Source: Desulfosporosinus acidiphilus SJ4
GTDB lineage: Bacteria > Bacillota > Desulfitobacteriia > Desulfitobacteriales > Desulfitobacteriaceae
DNA: 64,000 nt
Assembly: GCF_000255115.2 (NCBI RefSeq)
Contig: NC_018068.1
Location: 620,001 to 684,000, forward strand
Reading direction: 5' to 3'
In this document: piece after piece, positions 19,302 to 28,589 of the stretch
Numbering within the stretch: the first letter of the stretch is position 1
Layout: each line of letters begins with the position of its first letter
Position numbers and translations under genes: made by a program
The notes under the pieces: model-generated
What the model saw: only the letters and a program-made list of their open reading frames with translations
What the model was told of the DNA's origin: nothing
The model's database searches: none

Positions 19302-20903
19302 GTGGATTTTATATGGACAAGTTTAAGGATACCCGTGGAAAACGACGACTTGTTGACAGTTACTATGGCCCGCAAGTTAAAGGTCCCTGAAGCAATGATT
19401 CAGGGACTTCGTTTCTTGCGCCGTTCCCTGGATGCTCGTAAAAAACCTCATCTCGTCTTTGATTATACAGTTCAATTTTCTCTGGGAATCCCCAAAAAAG
19501 AGGGATCCAGGCTTTTATCAAGGATTCCCGGACTTAAAGAAGCCCCGCCGGAAGTTCCTGTCGTATGGTCCAAGCCCTGCAAAAAGCTAAAGCATCGTCC
19601 GGTGGTGGTTGGTTCAGGTCCTGCCGGATATTTTGCAGCCTTGGCCTTAGCTCGAAGAGGGTATAGGCCCATAGTGCTGGAGCGGGGAGATTCGGTGGAA
19701 GAGCGTACTCGGAAGGTTCAGGAATTTTGGCAGACAGGGAGATTAGACACAGAGAGCAATGTACAATTTGGTGAAGGCGGGGCGGGAACCTTTTCTGATG
19801 GAAAACTGACAACCCGCATTCAAGATCGCCGTATTACAGAGGTTTTAGAAACCTTTGTTAAACACGGGGCGCCCCCCGAAATCCTCTTCTTAGCTAAACC
19901 GCACATTGGTACTGATATTCTTAAAGATGTAGTCAGAGGTATTCGGCAAGAAATTATTTCTCTGGGCGGCGAAGTTCGCTTTCGAGCTAAAGTGACAGCT
20001 TTAAAGTCCTTAAGTGGTCAGATACAAAGTGTTACGGTGAATGGTCAGGTAGAAATTCCCGTGGAGGCCATTGTTTTAGCTGTGGGGCATAGCGCCCGGG
20101 ATGTCTATGGATTTCTTCATGACCGGGAGATTGCTCTGGAGAGGAAAGGTTTTGCCATAGGCCTGCGTATTGAACATCCCCAGGCCATGGTTAATTTAGC
20201 GCAATACGGTGTCGAGGAGCACCCCCTGGTGGGTCCTGCCGATTACCAGTTGACTTTTAAGGACTCCATGACCGGCAGGGGCGCTTATGCCTTTTGTATG
20301 TGCCCTGGCGGGAAGGTCGTAGCTGCTGCTTCGGAAGAAGGTGGAGTCGTTACTAATGGGATGAGTGAATACTCCCGGGACACTAACTACGCTAACAGTG
20401 CCATTGTCGTGACCATAGGAACCGATGATTTTGCAACGCCCCATCTTTTGGCGGGTCTGGAGTTTCAAAGGACCTGGGAAAGAAAAGCTTTCGCTGCCGG
20501 AGGATTCAGTTATCGTGCTCCGGCACAGCGGGTCCAGGATTTTTTAGCGGGAAGGGTTTCCGATAATTTTGACTTGCCTGCCAGTTATCTGCCGGGTATT
20601 GTGCCTTATGATCTTCATGGTGTCCTTCCCCAGGAGGTCGGGGACGTCCTAGGCAGGGCCTTACAAGCTTTCGATGGCAAGATTCATGGATTTACAGGGC
20701 CTAGAGCAACTTTGACTGGAATTGAGTCGAGGACAAGCTCTCCTCTTCGCATCGTACGAAATGAACGAGGAGAATCAATAAGCATAGCAGGACTTTATCC
20801 GGCGGGAGAAGGTGCCGGCTATGCCGGAGGCATCACAAGCGCAGCGGTGGATGGTTTAAGAATGGCCGAGCACCTTATGGCGCAATATGCGATGGTAGAG
20901 TAG
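19302..20903 (+). CDS. FAD-dependent oxidoreductase (BFD-like FAD protein, YhiN/GidA-like superfamily)
   Basis: The protein has 533 residues and starts at GTG with AAAGGAG 9 bases upstream. An N-terminal domain of about 95 residues (LTVTMARKLKVPEAMIQGLRFLRRSLDAR) resembles the small RNA-binding-like domain of this group. VVVGSGPAGYFAALALARRGY then binds FAD, GEGGAGTFSDGKLTT is a signature stretch, and PAGEGAGYAGGITSAAVDG closes the FAD site. The family is widespread in Firmicutes next to cdaA/glmM or as an isolated gene, and its substrate is unknown. It lies in a tight run after cdaR, with 6 bases between. Confidence 0.85.
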   Translation: MDFIWTSLRIPVENDDLLTVTMARKLKVPEAMIQGLRFLRRSLDARKKPHLVFDYTVQFSLGIPKKEGSRLLSRIPGLKEAPPEVPVVWSKPCKKLKHRPVVVGSGPAGYFAALALARRGYRPIVLERGDSVEERTRKVQEFWQTGRLDTESNVQFGEGGAGTFSDGKLTTRIQDRRITEVLETFVKHGAPPEILFLAKPHIGTDILKDVVRGIRQEIISLGGEVRFRAKVTALKSLSGQIQSVTVNGQVEIPVEAIVLAVGHSARDVYGFLHDREIALERKGFAIGLRIEHPQAMVNLAQYGVEEHPLVGPADYQLTFKDSMTGRGAYAFCMCPGGKVVAAASEEGGVVTNGMSEYSRDTNYANSAIVVTIGTDDFATPHLLAGLEFQRTWERKAFAAGGFSYRAPAQRVQDFLAGRVSDNFDLPASYLPGIVPYDLHGVLPQEVGDVLGRALQAFDGKIHGFTGPRATLTGIESRTSSPLRIVRNERGESISIAGLYPAGEGAGYAGGITSAAVDGLRMAEHLMAQYAMVE

Positions 20904-20930
20904 AATAAGAGTGTCTTGACAAAAAAGAAG

Positions 20931-20958
20931 TTGAACATCTTGTTTATAAGATTATAAT
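20931..20958 (+). promoter_or_regulatory. Candidate sigma-A promoter for glmM
   Basis: TTGAAC (20931-20936), a 16-base spacer and TATAAT (20953-20958) lie 79 bases before the glmM start, downstream of the previous stop. The match is good but not proof that glmM is transcribed separately from the cda block. Confidence 0.55.
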
Positions 20959-21037
20959 TAGATAATGTTATGTATAGTTCTATCGAGCTTAAACGTTTTA
21001 TGGGGATAAAATTTGAAACGAAAGGGAGAGAAAGGAT

Positions 21038-22375
21038 TTGGGCCGACTCTTTGGAACCGATGGAGTGCGCGGCGTGGCTAACAGCCAGCTGACACCGGGC
21101 CTTGCTTTTCGACTTGGGCAAGCAGGTGCGTATGTTTTAAGCAAGGAGCATCCACACCCACGAATTGTGATAGGTAAGGACACCAGGATTTCAGGGGATA
21201 TGCTTGAAGCGGCATTAATCGCCGGGATTTGCTCTGTTGGAGCGGATGTTTTACGGGTAGGTGTTCTGCCGACACCGGCGATCGCTTACTTAACACGTAC
21301 CTTAGATGTCAGTGCAGGTGTCGTGATTTCAGCATCCCATAACCCTGTTCAAGATAATGGAATAAAATTTTTTGATTCCACCGGATTTAAATTACCGGAT
21401 GCCATCGAGGATGAAATTGAAAGTATTGTCCTCAATGAAGATAAACCATGGGATACTCCCATTGGCGGGGAAGTTGGACGTGTTATTGAGGTTAAGGATG
21501 CCGGAGAACGGTACATAAACTTTCTTAAGCAGTCCATAGGACGCCTCGATGGTCTTAAAGTTGTGTTGGATTGTGCCAACGGCGCCGCGGCTTACGTAGG
21601 ACCGGCGGCTTTGCGGGAATTTGGCGTAGAGGTCATTCCGATTTTCCATACTCCGGATGGGGTGAATATCAACGCAGGCTGCGGCTCGACTCATCCTGAA
21701 GAGCTGCAGCGTGCTGTTTTGGAACACAGCGCAGACCTTGGCCTGGCCAATGACGGTGATGCCGACCGCTTGATAGCAGTGGATGAACTTGGAAATATTC
21801 TTGATGGGGATTTCATTATGGTGATCTGTGCTTTAGCCCAGAAAGCGAAGGGAACCTTAGCAGAAAATGCTGTGGTTGTTACAGTCATGAGCAATCTGGG
21901 GTTGCATTTAGCGCTTAAGGAAGCGGGAATCACCATTCACGAGACCCAAGTCGGAGATCGTTATGTCATGGAGGAACTGCTGCGCACAGGAGCGAAATTA
22001 GGCGGAGAACAATCAGGTCATATAATTTTCTTGGATCAGAACACCACAGGGGATGGCTTATTGACAGCCCTTCATTTGCTGTCGGTGGTCAAAGAACGGG
22101 AAATCCCGCTGTCCCAGCTTGCTCTGCAAATGCAGCGACTGCCTCAAGTTCTTCTCAATGCCCGGGTAACCAATAAAGAACGTTTAATGTCCGATGACAG
22201 GATACTCGCCAAAGTTAGGGAAGCCGAAGAAGTTCTGGGCGGAAGGGGCCGGGTTTTAGTACGTCCTTCGGGGACAGAGCCTTTGATTCGAGTGATGGTA
22301 GAAGGACCTGATCAGGAAAAATTAACAGAATTAGCCCAAGGAGTTATTGACTTTATCATTAAATGTGATGCATGA
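21038..22375 (+). CDS. glmM: Phosphoglucosamine mutase GlmM
   Basis: The protein has 445 residues and starts at TTG with GAAAGG 6 bases upstream; [15 protein letters not shown] is the standard N-terminus. SASHNP holds the phosphorylated Ser100, DGDADR is the metal-binding loop, and [15 protein letters not shown] is the phosphate-binding C-terminus. It converts glucosamine-6-phosphate to glucosamine-1-phosphate for UDP-GlcNAc and peptidoglycan synthesis. It lies between the CdaA block and glmS, so both steps from fructose-6-phosphate are adjacent. Confidence 0.97.
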   Translation: MGRLFGTDGVRGVANSQLTPGLAFRLGQAGAYVLSKEHPHPRIVIGKDTRISGDMLEAALIAGICSVGADVLRVGVLPTPAIAYLTRTLDVSAGVVISASHNPVQDNGIKFFDSTGFKLPDAIEDEIESIVLNEDKPWDTPIGGEVGRVIEVKDAGERYINFLKQSIGRLDGLKVVLDCANGAAAYVGPAALREFGVEVIPIFHTPDGVNINAGCGSTHPEELQRAVLEHSADLGLANDGDADRLIAVDELGNILDGDFIMVICALAQKAKGTLAENAVVVTVMSNLGLHLALKEAGITIHETQVGDRYVMEELLRTGAKLGGEQSGHIIFLDQNTTGDGLLTALHLLSVVKEREIPLSQLALQMQRLPQVLLNARVTNKERLMSDDRILAKVREAEEVLGGRGRVLVRPSGTEPLIRVMVEGPDQEKLTELAQGVIDFIIKCDA

Positions 22376-22811
22376 TAACAATGCATAAAGATACCATTGG
22401 ATTACTTATTGACTTTAGCGTATAATAGGCTCATGTGTGGGAACAAATGCAGATATAACGCATAGAATGATATTGGCGTTATACTTATAACATCCATAAG
22501 TTCCATTGATTTATGAGAATTTATAAGGATCTATAAAGAAGCAAGAGTGGTCTAAATCTTAATAATATCAATATGATCTATATAAGGGTCCTTATAATTT
22601 ATAAATCGATCGGACTTTGTGATAAAACATACGTATTTGACTCATACATGAACCGTTTTGCGCAGATAGTAATGATTTAGCTGGCTGGTTTAGTTTGACC
22701 TGAGCTGCTAAGTTGGTTATTTGAAAGGAGTGATGCTATAAGAAAAGCAGGACAGAAATATCTTTAGCCAAGTGAGCTGTAGGTACAATTGAATTGCGTT
22801 GTTTCAGAAAC
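22376..22811. other. Long leader region upstream of glmS ribozyme
   Basis: A candidate promoter has TTGGAT (22397-22402) and TATAAT (22421-22426) with an 18-base spacer. A short inverted repeat TATAAGG/CCTTATA lies at 22581-22596. AAAGGAGTGATGCTATAA near 22724-22741 is a ribosome site with a two-codon start-stop frame of unknown meaning. No gene seen. Confidence 0.4.
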
Positions 22812-22975
22812 GTTTAAGCGCCAGGGCCTTATATAAAATAAGGTCGACGAGGAAGAGGGTTATCGAACCATTCGGCGGGTTCCTCTCGGTGGCTTGTCAC
22901 CGTTACGCTTACATAAAACCGGAAAGTAATTTTCGGGACAAAGAGTGAGTGAACAAGACAAGGGGGTAGTGTGCC
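22812..22975 (+). ncRNA. glmS ribozyme/riboswitch (glucosamine-6-phosphate activated)
   Basis: The conserved core is recognisable. AAGCGCCAGGGC at the 5' end has the cleavage site between A22817 and G22818. GACGAGG...GGGTTATCGAA with TTCGGCGG and the pairing CCTC follow, then the P3/P4 elements ending in AAGACAAGGGGG. The ribozyme self-cleaves when glucosamine-6-phosphate is bound and destabilises glmS mRNA (established). It lies 140 bases before the glmS start, with a terminator-like hairpin between. Confidence 0.93.
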
Positions 22976-23019
22976 CATTTACCTCCTTGACTTAAGCTAT
23001 GCCAAAAATGAAACAACGA

Positions 23020-23046
23020 AGTCGTCCAAGGTCGGGCGGCTTTTTC
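23020..23046 (+). terminator. Terminator-like hairpin between glmS ribozyme and glmS
   Basis: AGTCGTCC (23020-23027) pairs with GGGCGGCT (23034-23041) over 8 bp with two G-T pairs, followed by TTTTT. It lies 71 bases before the glmS ATG, so it should attenuate read-through into glmS unless anti-terminated. Confidence 0.65.
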
Positions 23047-23117
23047 TTGTGTTTTAAACTCGATAAAAATGAAAAGGTCACTAAAAGCAGAACAGAATTT
23101 GAGGGGAGAAATATAGA

Positions 23118-24941
23118 ATGTGCGGAATCGTTGGATATGTGGGGAAACAAGTTGCTATTCCTATTTTAGTAGAAGGTTTAAAGAAATTAGAATATCGTGG
23201 GTATGACTCAGCCGGGGTAGCCGTGTTGGATACTGATAAAATATCTGTGTCCAAAAGTGTTGGCAAATTGGTCGCCTTGGAGAAGGAGATCGGAGATAAT
23301 TTTTCCCAATCCTGCATAGGCATTGGTCATACACGCTGGGCTACTCACGGACGTCCTTCCCATGTCAATGCCCATCCTCATGGGGATTGCGGACAGGATT
23401 TTGCAGTGGTGCACAACGGGATTATCGAGAATTATCTGGAATTAAAAGATCAGCTTATCGAAAAAGGGCATTCCTTTGTTTCGGAAACTGATACAGAAGT
23501 GTTGGCGCACCTTGTTGAAGACTTTTACCAAGGAGATCTGGAAGCTGCCGTTCGCAAGGTCTTAGAAGTTATTAGCGGTTCCTTCGCTCTGGTCGTGCTC
23601 AGCCGCAAGGAACCGGATAAGCTGGTAGCGGCTCGCAAAGACAGCCCCATGGTTGTCGGGCTTGGTACTGGAGAATTTTTTGTCGCCAGTGACATAACCG
23701 CTATTTTAAACCATACTCGCCAAGTTTATATTTTAGATGACGGTGAAATGGTTGTAATCCAAGAAGATGGGGTTAGAGTTTCAGATTTCATGGGAAATCC
23801 TCGTGAAAAAGAAGTCATGCATGTTAAGTGGGATGCTGTAGCAGCAGAAAAAGGCGGCTATGAACACTTTATGCTTAAAGAAATTCACGAGCAGCCTCGT
23901 GCCTTAAGAGATACAATACTGGGGCGTTTAGAGGAGGAGAAAGTTGTTCTCCAGGAAGTGGATTTGTCCTCAGAACAACTCTCTCAGATGCATAAAGTAT
24001 ATATTGTTGCTTGCGGAACAGCTTGGCATGCCGGCTTAGTAGGCAAGACTCTGATAGAGCGCTGGGCCCATCTCCCTGTAGAAGTGGACATTGCTTCAGA
24101 GTTTCGCTATCGCTCGCCGCTCATTGATGAGCACACTCTGGTTGTGGTTGTAAGTCAGTCCGGTGAAACGGCAGATACTTTAGCTGCTTTAAGAGAAGCT
24201 AAAAATCGGGGCGCGCGTGTCATCGCCATCACCAATGTCGTGGGCAGCACAGTATCCAGGGACGCTCATGATGTAATATATACCTGGGCAGGTCCGGAAA
24301 TTGCGGTGGCCTCGACAAAAGCTTATACAACTCAATTAGAAGGTATGGTCTTACTTGGATTGTATCTTGCTCAAGTTAAAGGAACTTTGCCTGCAAGCAA
24401 AATCGGTGAAATTATCAGTGATTTAAAAGAGATCCCTGCTCAAGTGCAGGAAATTCTTGATCAGGAGAGCAGCATTCGTCAATTAGCCCAATCCTTTGTG
24501 GGCGTAGAAGATGCTTTCTTCCTGGGTCGCTCTTTAGACTGGGCCGTATCTATGGAGGGCGCTCTGAAGATGAAGGAGATTTCCTATATTCATGCTGAAG
24601 CCTATGCTGCAGGAGAATTAAAACACGGTACTTTAGCCCTTGTCACAGAACAGACCCCTGTCATTGCCTTAGCAACACAACGAGACGTATTTGATAAGAC
24701 TGTTTCCAATATCAAAGAAGTAAAAGCCCGGGATGCCAAAGTCTTCGGAATGACTTACAAAGGCAACACCAGTCTTGCCAAGTCTGTAGACCATGTTATT
24801 TATATTCCTGAGACAAGGGATGAACTGGCCCCGATTCTGACAGTTATTCCGCTCCAACTCTTGGCTTATTATGTCTCTGTGGCCAGAGGGTGCGACGTTG
24901 ACAAGCCGAGGAATTTGGCAAAGAGTGTGACGGTTGAGTAG
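23118..24941 (+). CDS. glmS: Glutamine--fructose-6-phosphate aminotransferase GlmS
   Basis: The protein has 607 residues and begins MCGIVGYVG, so Cys2 becomes the N-terminal nucleophile of the glutaminase domain (residues 1 to about 240; HTRWATHGRP, HNGIIEN). Two SIS isomerase domains follow (VACGTAWHAG; VVSQSGETADTLAAL; FFLGRSLDWAVSMEGALKMKE), and it ends in the conserved PRNLAKSVTVE. It makes glucosamine-6-phosphate, the first step of UDP-GlcNAc synthesis. It is controlled by the upstream ribozyme. The full length is normal for the family. Confidence 0.97.
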   Translation: MCGIVGYVGKQVAIPILVEGLKKLEYRGYDSAGVAVLDTDKISVSKSVGKLVALEKEIGDNFSQSCIGIGHTRWATHGRPSHVNAHPHGDCGQDFAVVHNGIIENYLELKDQLIEKGHSFVSETDTEVLAHLVEDFYQGDLEAAVRKVLEVISGSFALVVLSRKEPDKLVAARKDSPMVVGLGTGEFFVASDITAILNHTRQVYILDDGEMVVIQEDGVRVSDFMGNPREKEVMHVKWDAVAAEKGGYEHFMLKEIHEQPRALRDTILGRLEEEKVVLQEVDLSSEQLSQMHKVYIVACGTAWHAGLVGKTLIERWAHLPVEVDIASEFRYRSPLIDEHTLVVVVSQSGETADTLAALREAKNRGARVIAITNVVGSTVSRDAHDVIYTWAGPEIAVASTKAYTTQLEGMVLLGLYLAQVKGTLPASKIGEIISDLKEIPAQVQEILDQESSIRQLAQSFVGVEDAFFLGRSLDWAVSMEGALKMKEISYIHAEAYAAGELKHGTLALVTEQTPVIALATQRDVFDKTVSNIKEVKARDAKVFGMTYKGNTSLAKSVDHVIYIPETRDELAPILTVIPLQLLAYYVSVARGCDVDKPRNLAKSVTVE

Positions 24942-25071
24942 GAGCTCTACTACTGTCTACAGAAAGTGTTTCCCCCTGATAAACCCTTTCCCTCCAATGA
25001 AAGCTTTACCGTGAAGAGGAGAAAAGGGAATAGAAAAATAGAACTGAAAAATGCCCGAAACCCTTGAAAAC

Positions 25072-25123
25072 AAAGGGGTAGAGAAGGATTATCGAAAGTA
25101 AAATCCTCACTCTACCCTTTTTT
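25072..25123 (+). terminator. Terminator after glmS
   Basis: GGGTAGAG with AGGATT pairs with AATCCT and CTCTACCC around an 11-base loop (a short mismatch between the two stem parts), followed by six T. It lies 130 bases after the stop codon. Confidence 0.85.
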
Positions 25124-25620
25124 GCTTATCTTTGTTAGTATTTGGACGGTAACACTTTATTTCAAACGCTGAAAGGCTTATGTATCAAGGGATACGGGTC
25201 ACGGAATAACCTTTATTCCATGATACTTTACCCTGATTTGAGGGAAGACCGTATTCCATTTTCTTTGAAATTCTCAAACCTACTTCCCAGTAAGACTCTA
25301 TTCCGTGGAAATAGATGGACACTACGTAAATCAAACATTGAGAGATTGCGGGGGGAAGGGGCGTTTTTCAAATATACACCTTCGGGTAGCCCAGTTTTCT
25401 TTTAATGAGGGTGTCATCATGGCAAAACGCAAACGTGAAATCACGAAAGCTAAGGGGATGTTTTTTTTACCCTTAGAATAGAACAACAAAAGTTGAATTT
25501 AGGAAATTAAGAAAACTGTCACTTCGCTGGTACAGAGTCACTTAAAATATTCTCTTTCGAATGATTAACTAAAAATTACAGATACTAATTTCTAATTATA
25601 AAAAAAGTGGGGTGAATACC
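25124..25620. other. Intergenic region before the DUF3231 gene
   Basis: About 500 bases without a convincing gene. Small palindromes GGAATA/TATTCC occur near 25202-25220. A 20-codon frame from ATG 25420 (MAKRKREITKAKGMFFLPLE) follows GAGGG but has no other support, and its end coincides with a CTAAGGG/CCCTTAG hairpin. Possibly decayed sequence. Confidence 0.3.
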
Positions 25621-26682
25621 ATGGAAAATCTCAATGAGATTCAGCAAAGTACCCTCGAACAATTGCCATTTGGCAATTACCAACATAACTTATCAGATAT
25701 TCCGCCTACAGCTTCAGATATCGGACATCTTTGGACAGGTTATATGGCAGAAACCATGTCTGTATGTATGCTTAAACATATCACAGAACAAACGAAAGAC
25801 CCCGATATAAAGCCTATCCTGCAACAAGCTCTCGATTTATCAACCGAACGGGTTAAATCAATGGAAAACTTGTATACTTCCATCCATCATCCAATCCCAA
25901 TTGGTTTTGGGGAAAAAGACGTAGATGCCAGTGCTCCTGGTCTTTTCTCTGAAGCTTTTGGCTTGATCTACACGCGGCTCATGAGCCTTTATGTTGTGGA
26001 GCATTATCTTTTAGCATTGACTCGGAGTCCCCGCTCTGATTTTAGACAAATATATTTAAATGCAATTACGTCTTCGAGCAATCTCATCGAAAAGACAACG
26101 AATGTCTTATTAGCAAAAGGGCTACTTCCGAAATCCCCAATTATTGTTGTTCCCGATCAACTTAAACTTGTTGATGACAAAAATTATTATGGTTCAATTT
26201 TCGGAGGGAAAAGAACCCTAAATGCTGTAGAGATTAGTCACTTATACCATTGCATCGTAATCAAAATGGTATTTTCTACTTTGAATTTAGGCTTCGCTCA
26301 AGTTACTAAGTCAAAAGATATTAAGAAATATTTCGAGAGAGGAAAGCAAATTGATAGTGAACATACTAAAATTTTAGGAAGTATCCTACAAGAAGAAAAT
26401 TTAACTATACCCATGCCAGGGGAATTTCAGGTCTCTGACTCAAAACATTCTCCTTATAGCGAAAAGTTAATGCTTTTCCATTCAACTGTTGTAACATCTT
26501 ATAGTACATTGTCAGATGCCTTTGCTCTGACGAGCTCTGCCCGAAAAGATTTAGTTACTGCTTTTAGTCGACTGAGCATTGAGTCTTTAGAGTATGCCAA
26601 GCATGGCGCTGACTTATTGATTGAAAACAATTGGTTAGAAAGGATCCCAGAAACTGTTAACCGCAAAGAATTAATCCATTAA
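25621..26682 (+). CDS. DUF3231 family protein (tandem four-helix, coat/ferritin-like)
   Basis: The protein has 353 residues; GTGGGGTG precedes the ATG at 25621. Two similar helical halves are visible: the first starts at ASDIGHLWTGYMAETMSVCMLKH, and the second at NAVEISHLYHCIVIKMVFSTLNLGFAQ. Both are followed by helices with EHYLLALTR/SEHTKILGSILQEENL spacing and an IPMPGEF segment. This is the layout of DUF3231, found in endospore-formers and related to spore-coat CotF-like proteins. No catalytic motif is evident. Its promoter is not of the palindromic type found nearby. Function unknown. Confidence 0.8.
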   Translation: MENLNEIQQSTLEQLPFGNYQHNLSDIPPTASDIGHLWTGYMAETMSVCMLKHITEQTKDPDIKPILQQALDLSTERVKSMENLYTSIHHPIPIGFGEKDVDASAPGLFSEAFGLIYTRLMSLYVVEHYLLALTRSPRSDFRQIYLNAITSSSNLIEKTTNVLLAKGLLPKSPIIVVPDQLKLVDDKNYYGSIFGGKRTLNAVEISHLYHCIVIKMVFSTLNLGFAQVTKSKDIKKYFERGKQIDSEHTKILGSILQEENLTIPMPGEFQVSDSKHSPYSEKLMLFHSTVVTSYSTLSDAFALTSSARKDLVTAFSRLSIESLEYAKHGADLLIENNWLERIPETVNRKELIH

Positions 26683-26892
26683 TCGCAGATATTTAACAAG
26701 ATTTCATTAAGGGGCATTTCAATTGTTTTCACCTTAAGCCACTGTCTGTAATAACGTAATGTAAAATGCCCTTATCCACGTTATTTCAGCAACGACAGTC
26801 TATAACTTTATTTTCTGTACATTTATTGTTCATATGATAATAAACTCCGGTGAAAATAATAAAGTATGGTGAAAATGAAAATAAGGTGGTGA

Positions 26893-26940
26893 AACCCGTT
26901 GGTGTAATCAGGAGCAATCCTGTTACATCGGCGGGTTTTT
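26893..26940 (+). terminator. Very strong terminator hairpin with GCAA tetraloop
   Basis: A 15-bp stem (AACCCG...GTGTAA with TTACATC...GGGTT, several G-T pairs) continues into a 5-bp CAGGA/TCCTG helix capped by GCAA, then TTTTT. It lies 210 bases after the DUF3231 stop. A competing pairing CGGCGGG (26929-26935) with CCCGCCG (26946-26952) would disrupt it. Confidence 0.8.
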
Positions 26941-27128
26941 CTATACCCGCCGACTATAGATAAATAAATAAAAAGAGCCCCACGGGGCGTCATGGTTTCG
27001 GAAGAGATGCGGAGGTAGTTCTTCCAAGGACTTCTCGTGAACCCTTATTTAATTACATATAATGGCGGAAATCAAGCATTGAGAAAAGGTGGAGCCAAGG
27101 GGCATTAAAAATTAACATAAATAATAGG
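26941..27128. other. Intergenic sequence with small GC-rich hairpins
   Basis: GCCCC/GGGGC (around 26976-26988) and GGAAGA/TCTTCC (around 27000-27027) can form small stems in an otherwise AT-rich region. No gene or known riboswitch was recognised. Confidence 0.3.
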
Positions 27129-27165
27129 AAAATGTCATTATAATAACATTTTTTATAATTATCAT
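27129..27165 (+). promoter_or_regulatory. Palindromic promoter element, copy 1 (fprA)
   Basis: The palindrome AAAATGTCATTATAATAACATTTT (split here as AAAATGTCAT / TATAATAACATTTT) runs 27129-27152. A -10-like TATCAT lies at 27160-27165. The distance from the conserved CA of the right arm to the following RT is 9 bases, as in the other copies. The fprA ATG is 147 bases downstream of the hexamer. Confidence 0.75.
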
Positions 27166-27311
27166 TCTTAACAGGGGAAGACAGATATTGAGATTTAGAA
27201 ATGAATAAATCCCTAAAAATCGAGCAAATTGAGTCAATAAAGAAGATAATGAACATACCGTCAAATTTAATGGTGATAGATTAAATAACTATAATTATAG
27301 GAGGTAACTCA

Positions 27312-28505
27312 ATGAAGGCAATCGAAGTTAAACACGGGATATATTGGGTAGGAGCATTAAATCCTGATCTGCGCATTTTTGACGTCATAATGGAGACAAA
27401 AAGCGGCACAACCTATAACTCTTATCTAGTCAGAGGTGAAAATAAAACAGCCTTGTTTGAAGTTGTTAAAGATGGCTTTGAGAATGAACTTATCGAAAGA
27501 ATCTCAAGTGTGATTGACCCCGAAGCTATCGACTACATTATCTTTGATCACACCGAACCGGATCACTCTGGTTCTATTCAAAATGTTTTACTGAAGATGC
27601 CGAAGGCCCAGGTTTTAGGTTCTCAAGCGGCGATAACGTTTCTTTCTCAAATTCTAAACACTGATTTTAATAAACGAATTGTTAAACATGGGGAAGAACT
27701 GGATCTTGGCGGAAAGACATTGCGCTTTCTCTCTACACCTTTTTTACATTGGCCAGATACCATGATGACTTATTTGCCGGAAGATAAAATTCTGTTTAGT
27801 TGTGATGCTTTCGGCAGTCATTTTTGCAATCAAGAGCTATTCAATGACCTAGTAGGTGACTTTTCCGAAGAATTCAAGTTTTATTACGATGCCATTATAT
27901 ATCCTTTTAGTAATTATGCTCTTGAAGCAGCCAGCAAGATCAAAGATCTGGAAATTGACATGATTTGTCCGTCTCACGGACCGATTTTACGTCAGGATCC
28001 CTGGTCATATATTAATAGTTATGTTGATTGGTCTACAAGGGAAATGGAGGAAGGGTCAAAAAGTGTTATAGTAATATATACTTCAAATTATGGTTATACC
28101 GCCAGACTTGCCAAGGAAATAGCTGTCGGTCTGGCTGATGGGGGTGTGAAGGTTGAGGTAATGGATATCTTGGAGCACTCCAAAGCTGATCTGCGGAAAA
28201 AGATCGACCTAGCTGATGGACTCCTGATTGGTTCTCCCACCTTCAATAGGGACGCTATACCTCCTATTTGGGAATTGCTGGCGGAGGTTTCAGCAATTAT
28301 TAACAAAGGCAAACCTGCAGCTGCCTTTGGCTCCTATGGTTGGAGTGGTGAGGCAGTAAAATACATGGAACAGCGGCTGCAACAACTGCAGTTTAAGATT
28401 ACCCAGCCTGGTTTGCGTGTTAATTTCGTACCGAATGCTGACAATCTGGAAGAAGCCAGGAATTTCGGACGAGAATTTGCCTCAGTTGTTGCAAATAAGA
28501 CTTGA
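27312..28505 (+). CDS. fprA: FprA-type flavo-diiron protein (A-type flavoprotein)
   Basis: The protein has 397 residues; AGGAGGTAACTC precedes the ATG. The N-terminal metallo-beta-lactamase-like domain carries diiron ligands in HTEPDH (His80, Glu82, Asp84, His85), His146 (FLHWPD), the Asp in SCDAFGSH and the His in CPSHGP. The flavodoxin domain from about residue 255 has the FMN loops YTSNYGYTARLA and GSPTFNRDAIPPIW. Such enzymes reduce O2 or NO in the cytosol of anaerobes. It is preceded by the palindromic promoter element and followed by an iron-sulfur-flavoprotein-like gene. Confidence 0.95.
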   Translation: MKAIEVKHGIYWVGALNPDLRIFDVIMETKSGTTYNSYLVRGENKTALFEVVKDGFENELIERISSVIDPEAIDYIIFDHTEPDHSGSIQNVLLKMPKAQVLGSQAAITFLSQILNTDFNKRIVKHGEELDLGGKTLRFLSTPFLHWPDTMMTYLPEDKILFSCDAFGSHFCNQELFNDLVGDFSEEFKFYYDAIIYPFSNYALEAASKIKDLEIDMICPSHGPILRQDPWSYINSYVDWSTREMEEGSKSVIVIYTSNYGYTARLAKEIAVGLADGGVKVEVMDILEHSKADLRKKIDLADGLLIGSPTFNRDAIPPIWELLAEVSAIINKGKPAAAFGSYGWSGEAVKYMEQRLQQLQFKITQPGLRVNFVPNADNLEEARNFGREFASVVANKT

Positions 28506-28589
28506 GAAAGAATCATGAAGAAACCTGTTGCCGGTTCAGGGCCATCAAGTTATAACTACTTAGATTAGAAAAAGAGAGTTGGGGATTAT

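Noticed and set aside
22724-22741. A ribosome site with a two-codon ORF upstream of the glmS ribozyme
   Set aside because: Too short to support as a gene; noted only as a possible start-stop element.
25142-25405. An 87-residue ORF downstream of glmS
   Set aside because: It has no ribosome site (non-ATG start), no recognisable motif and unbiased composition; treated as noncoding.
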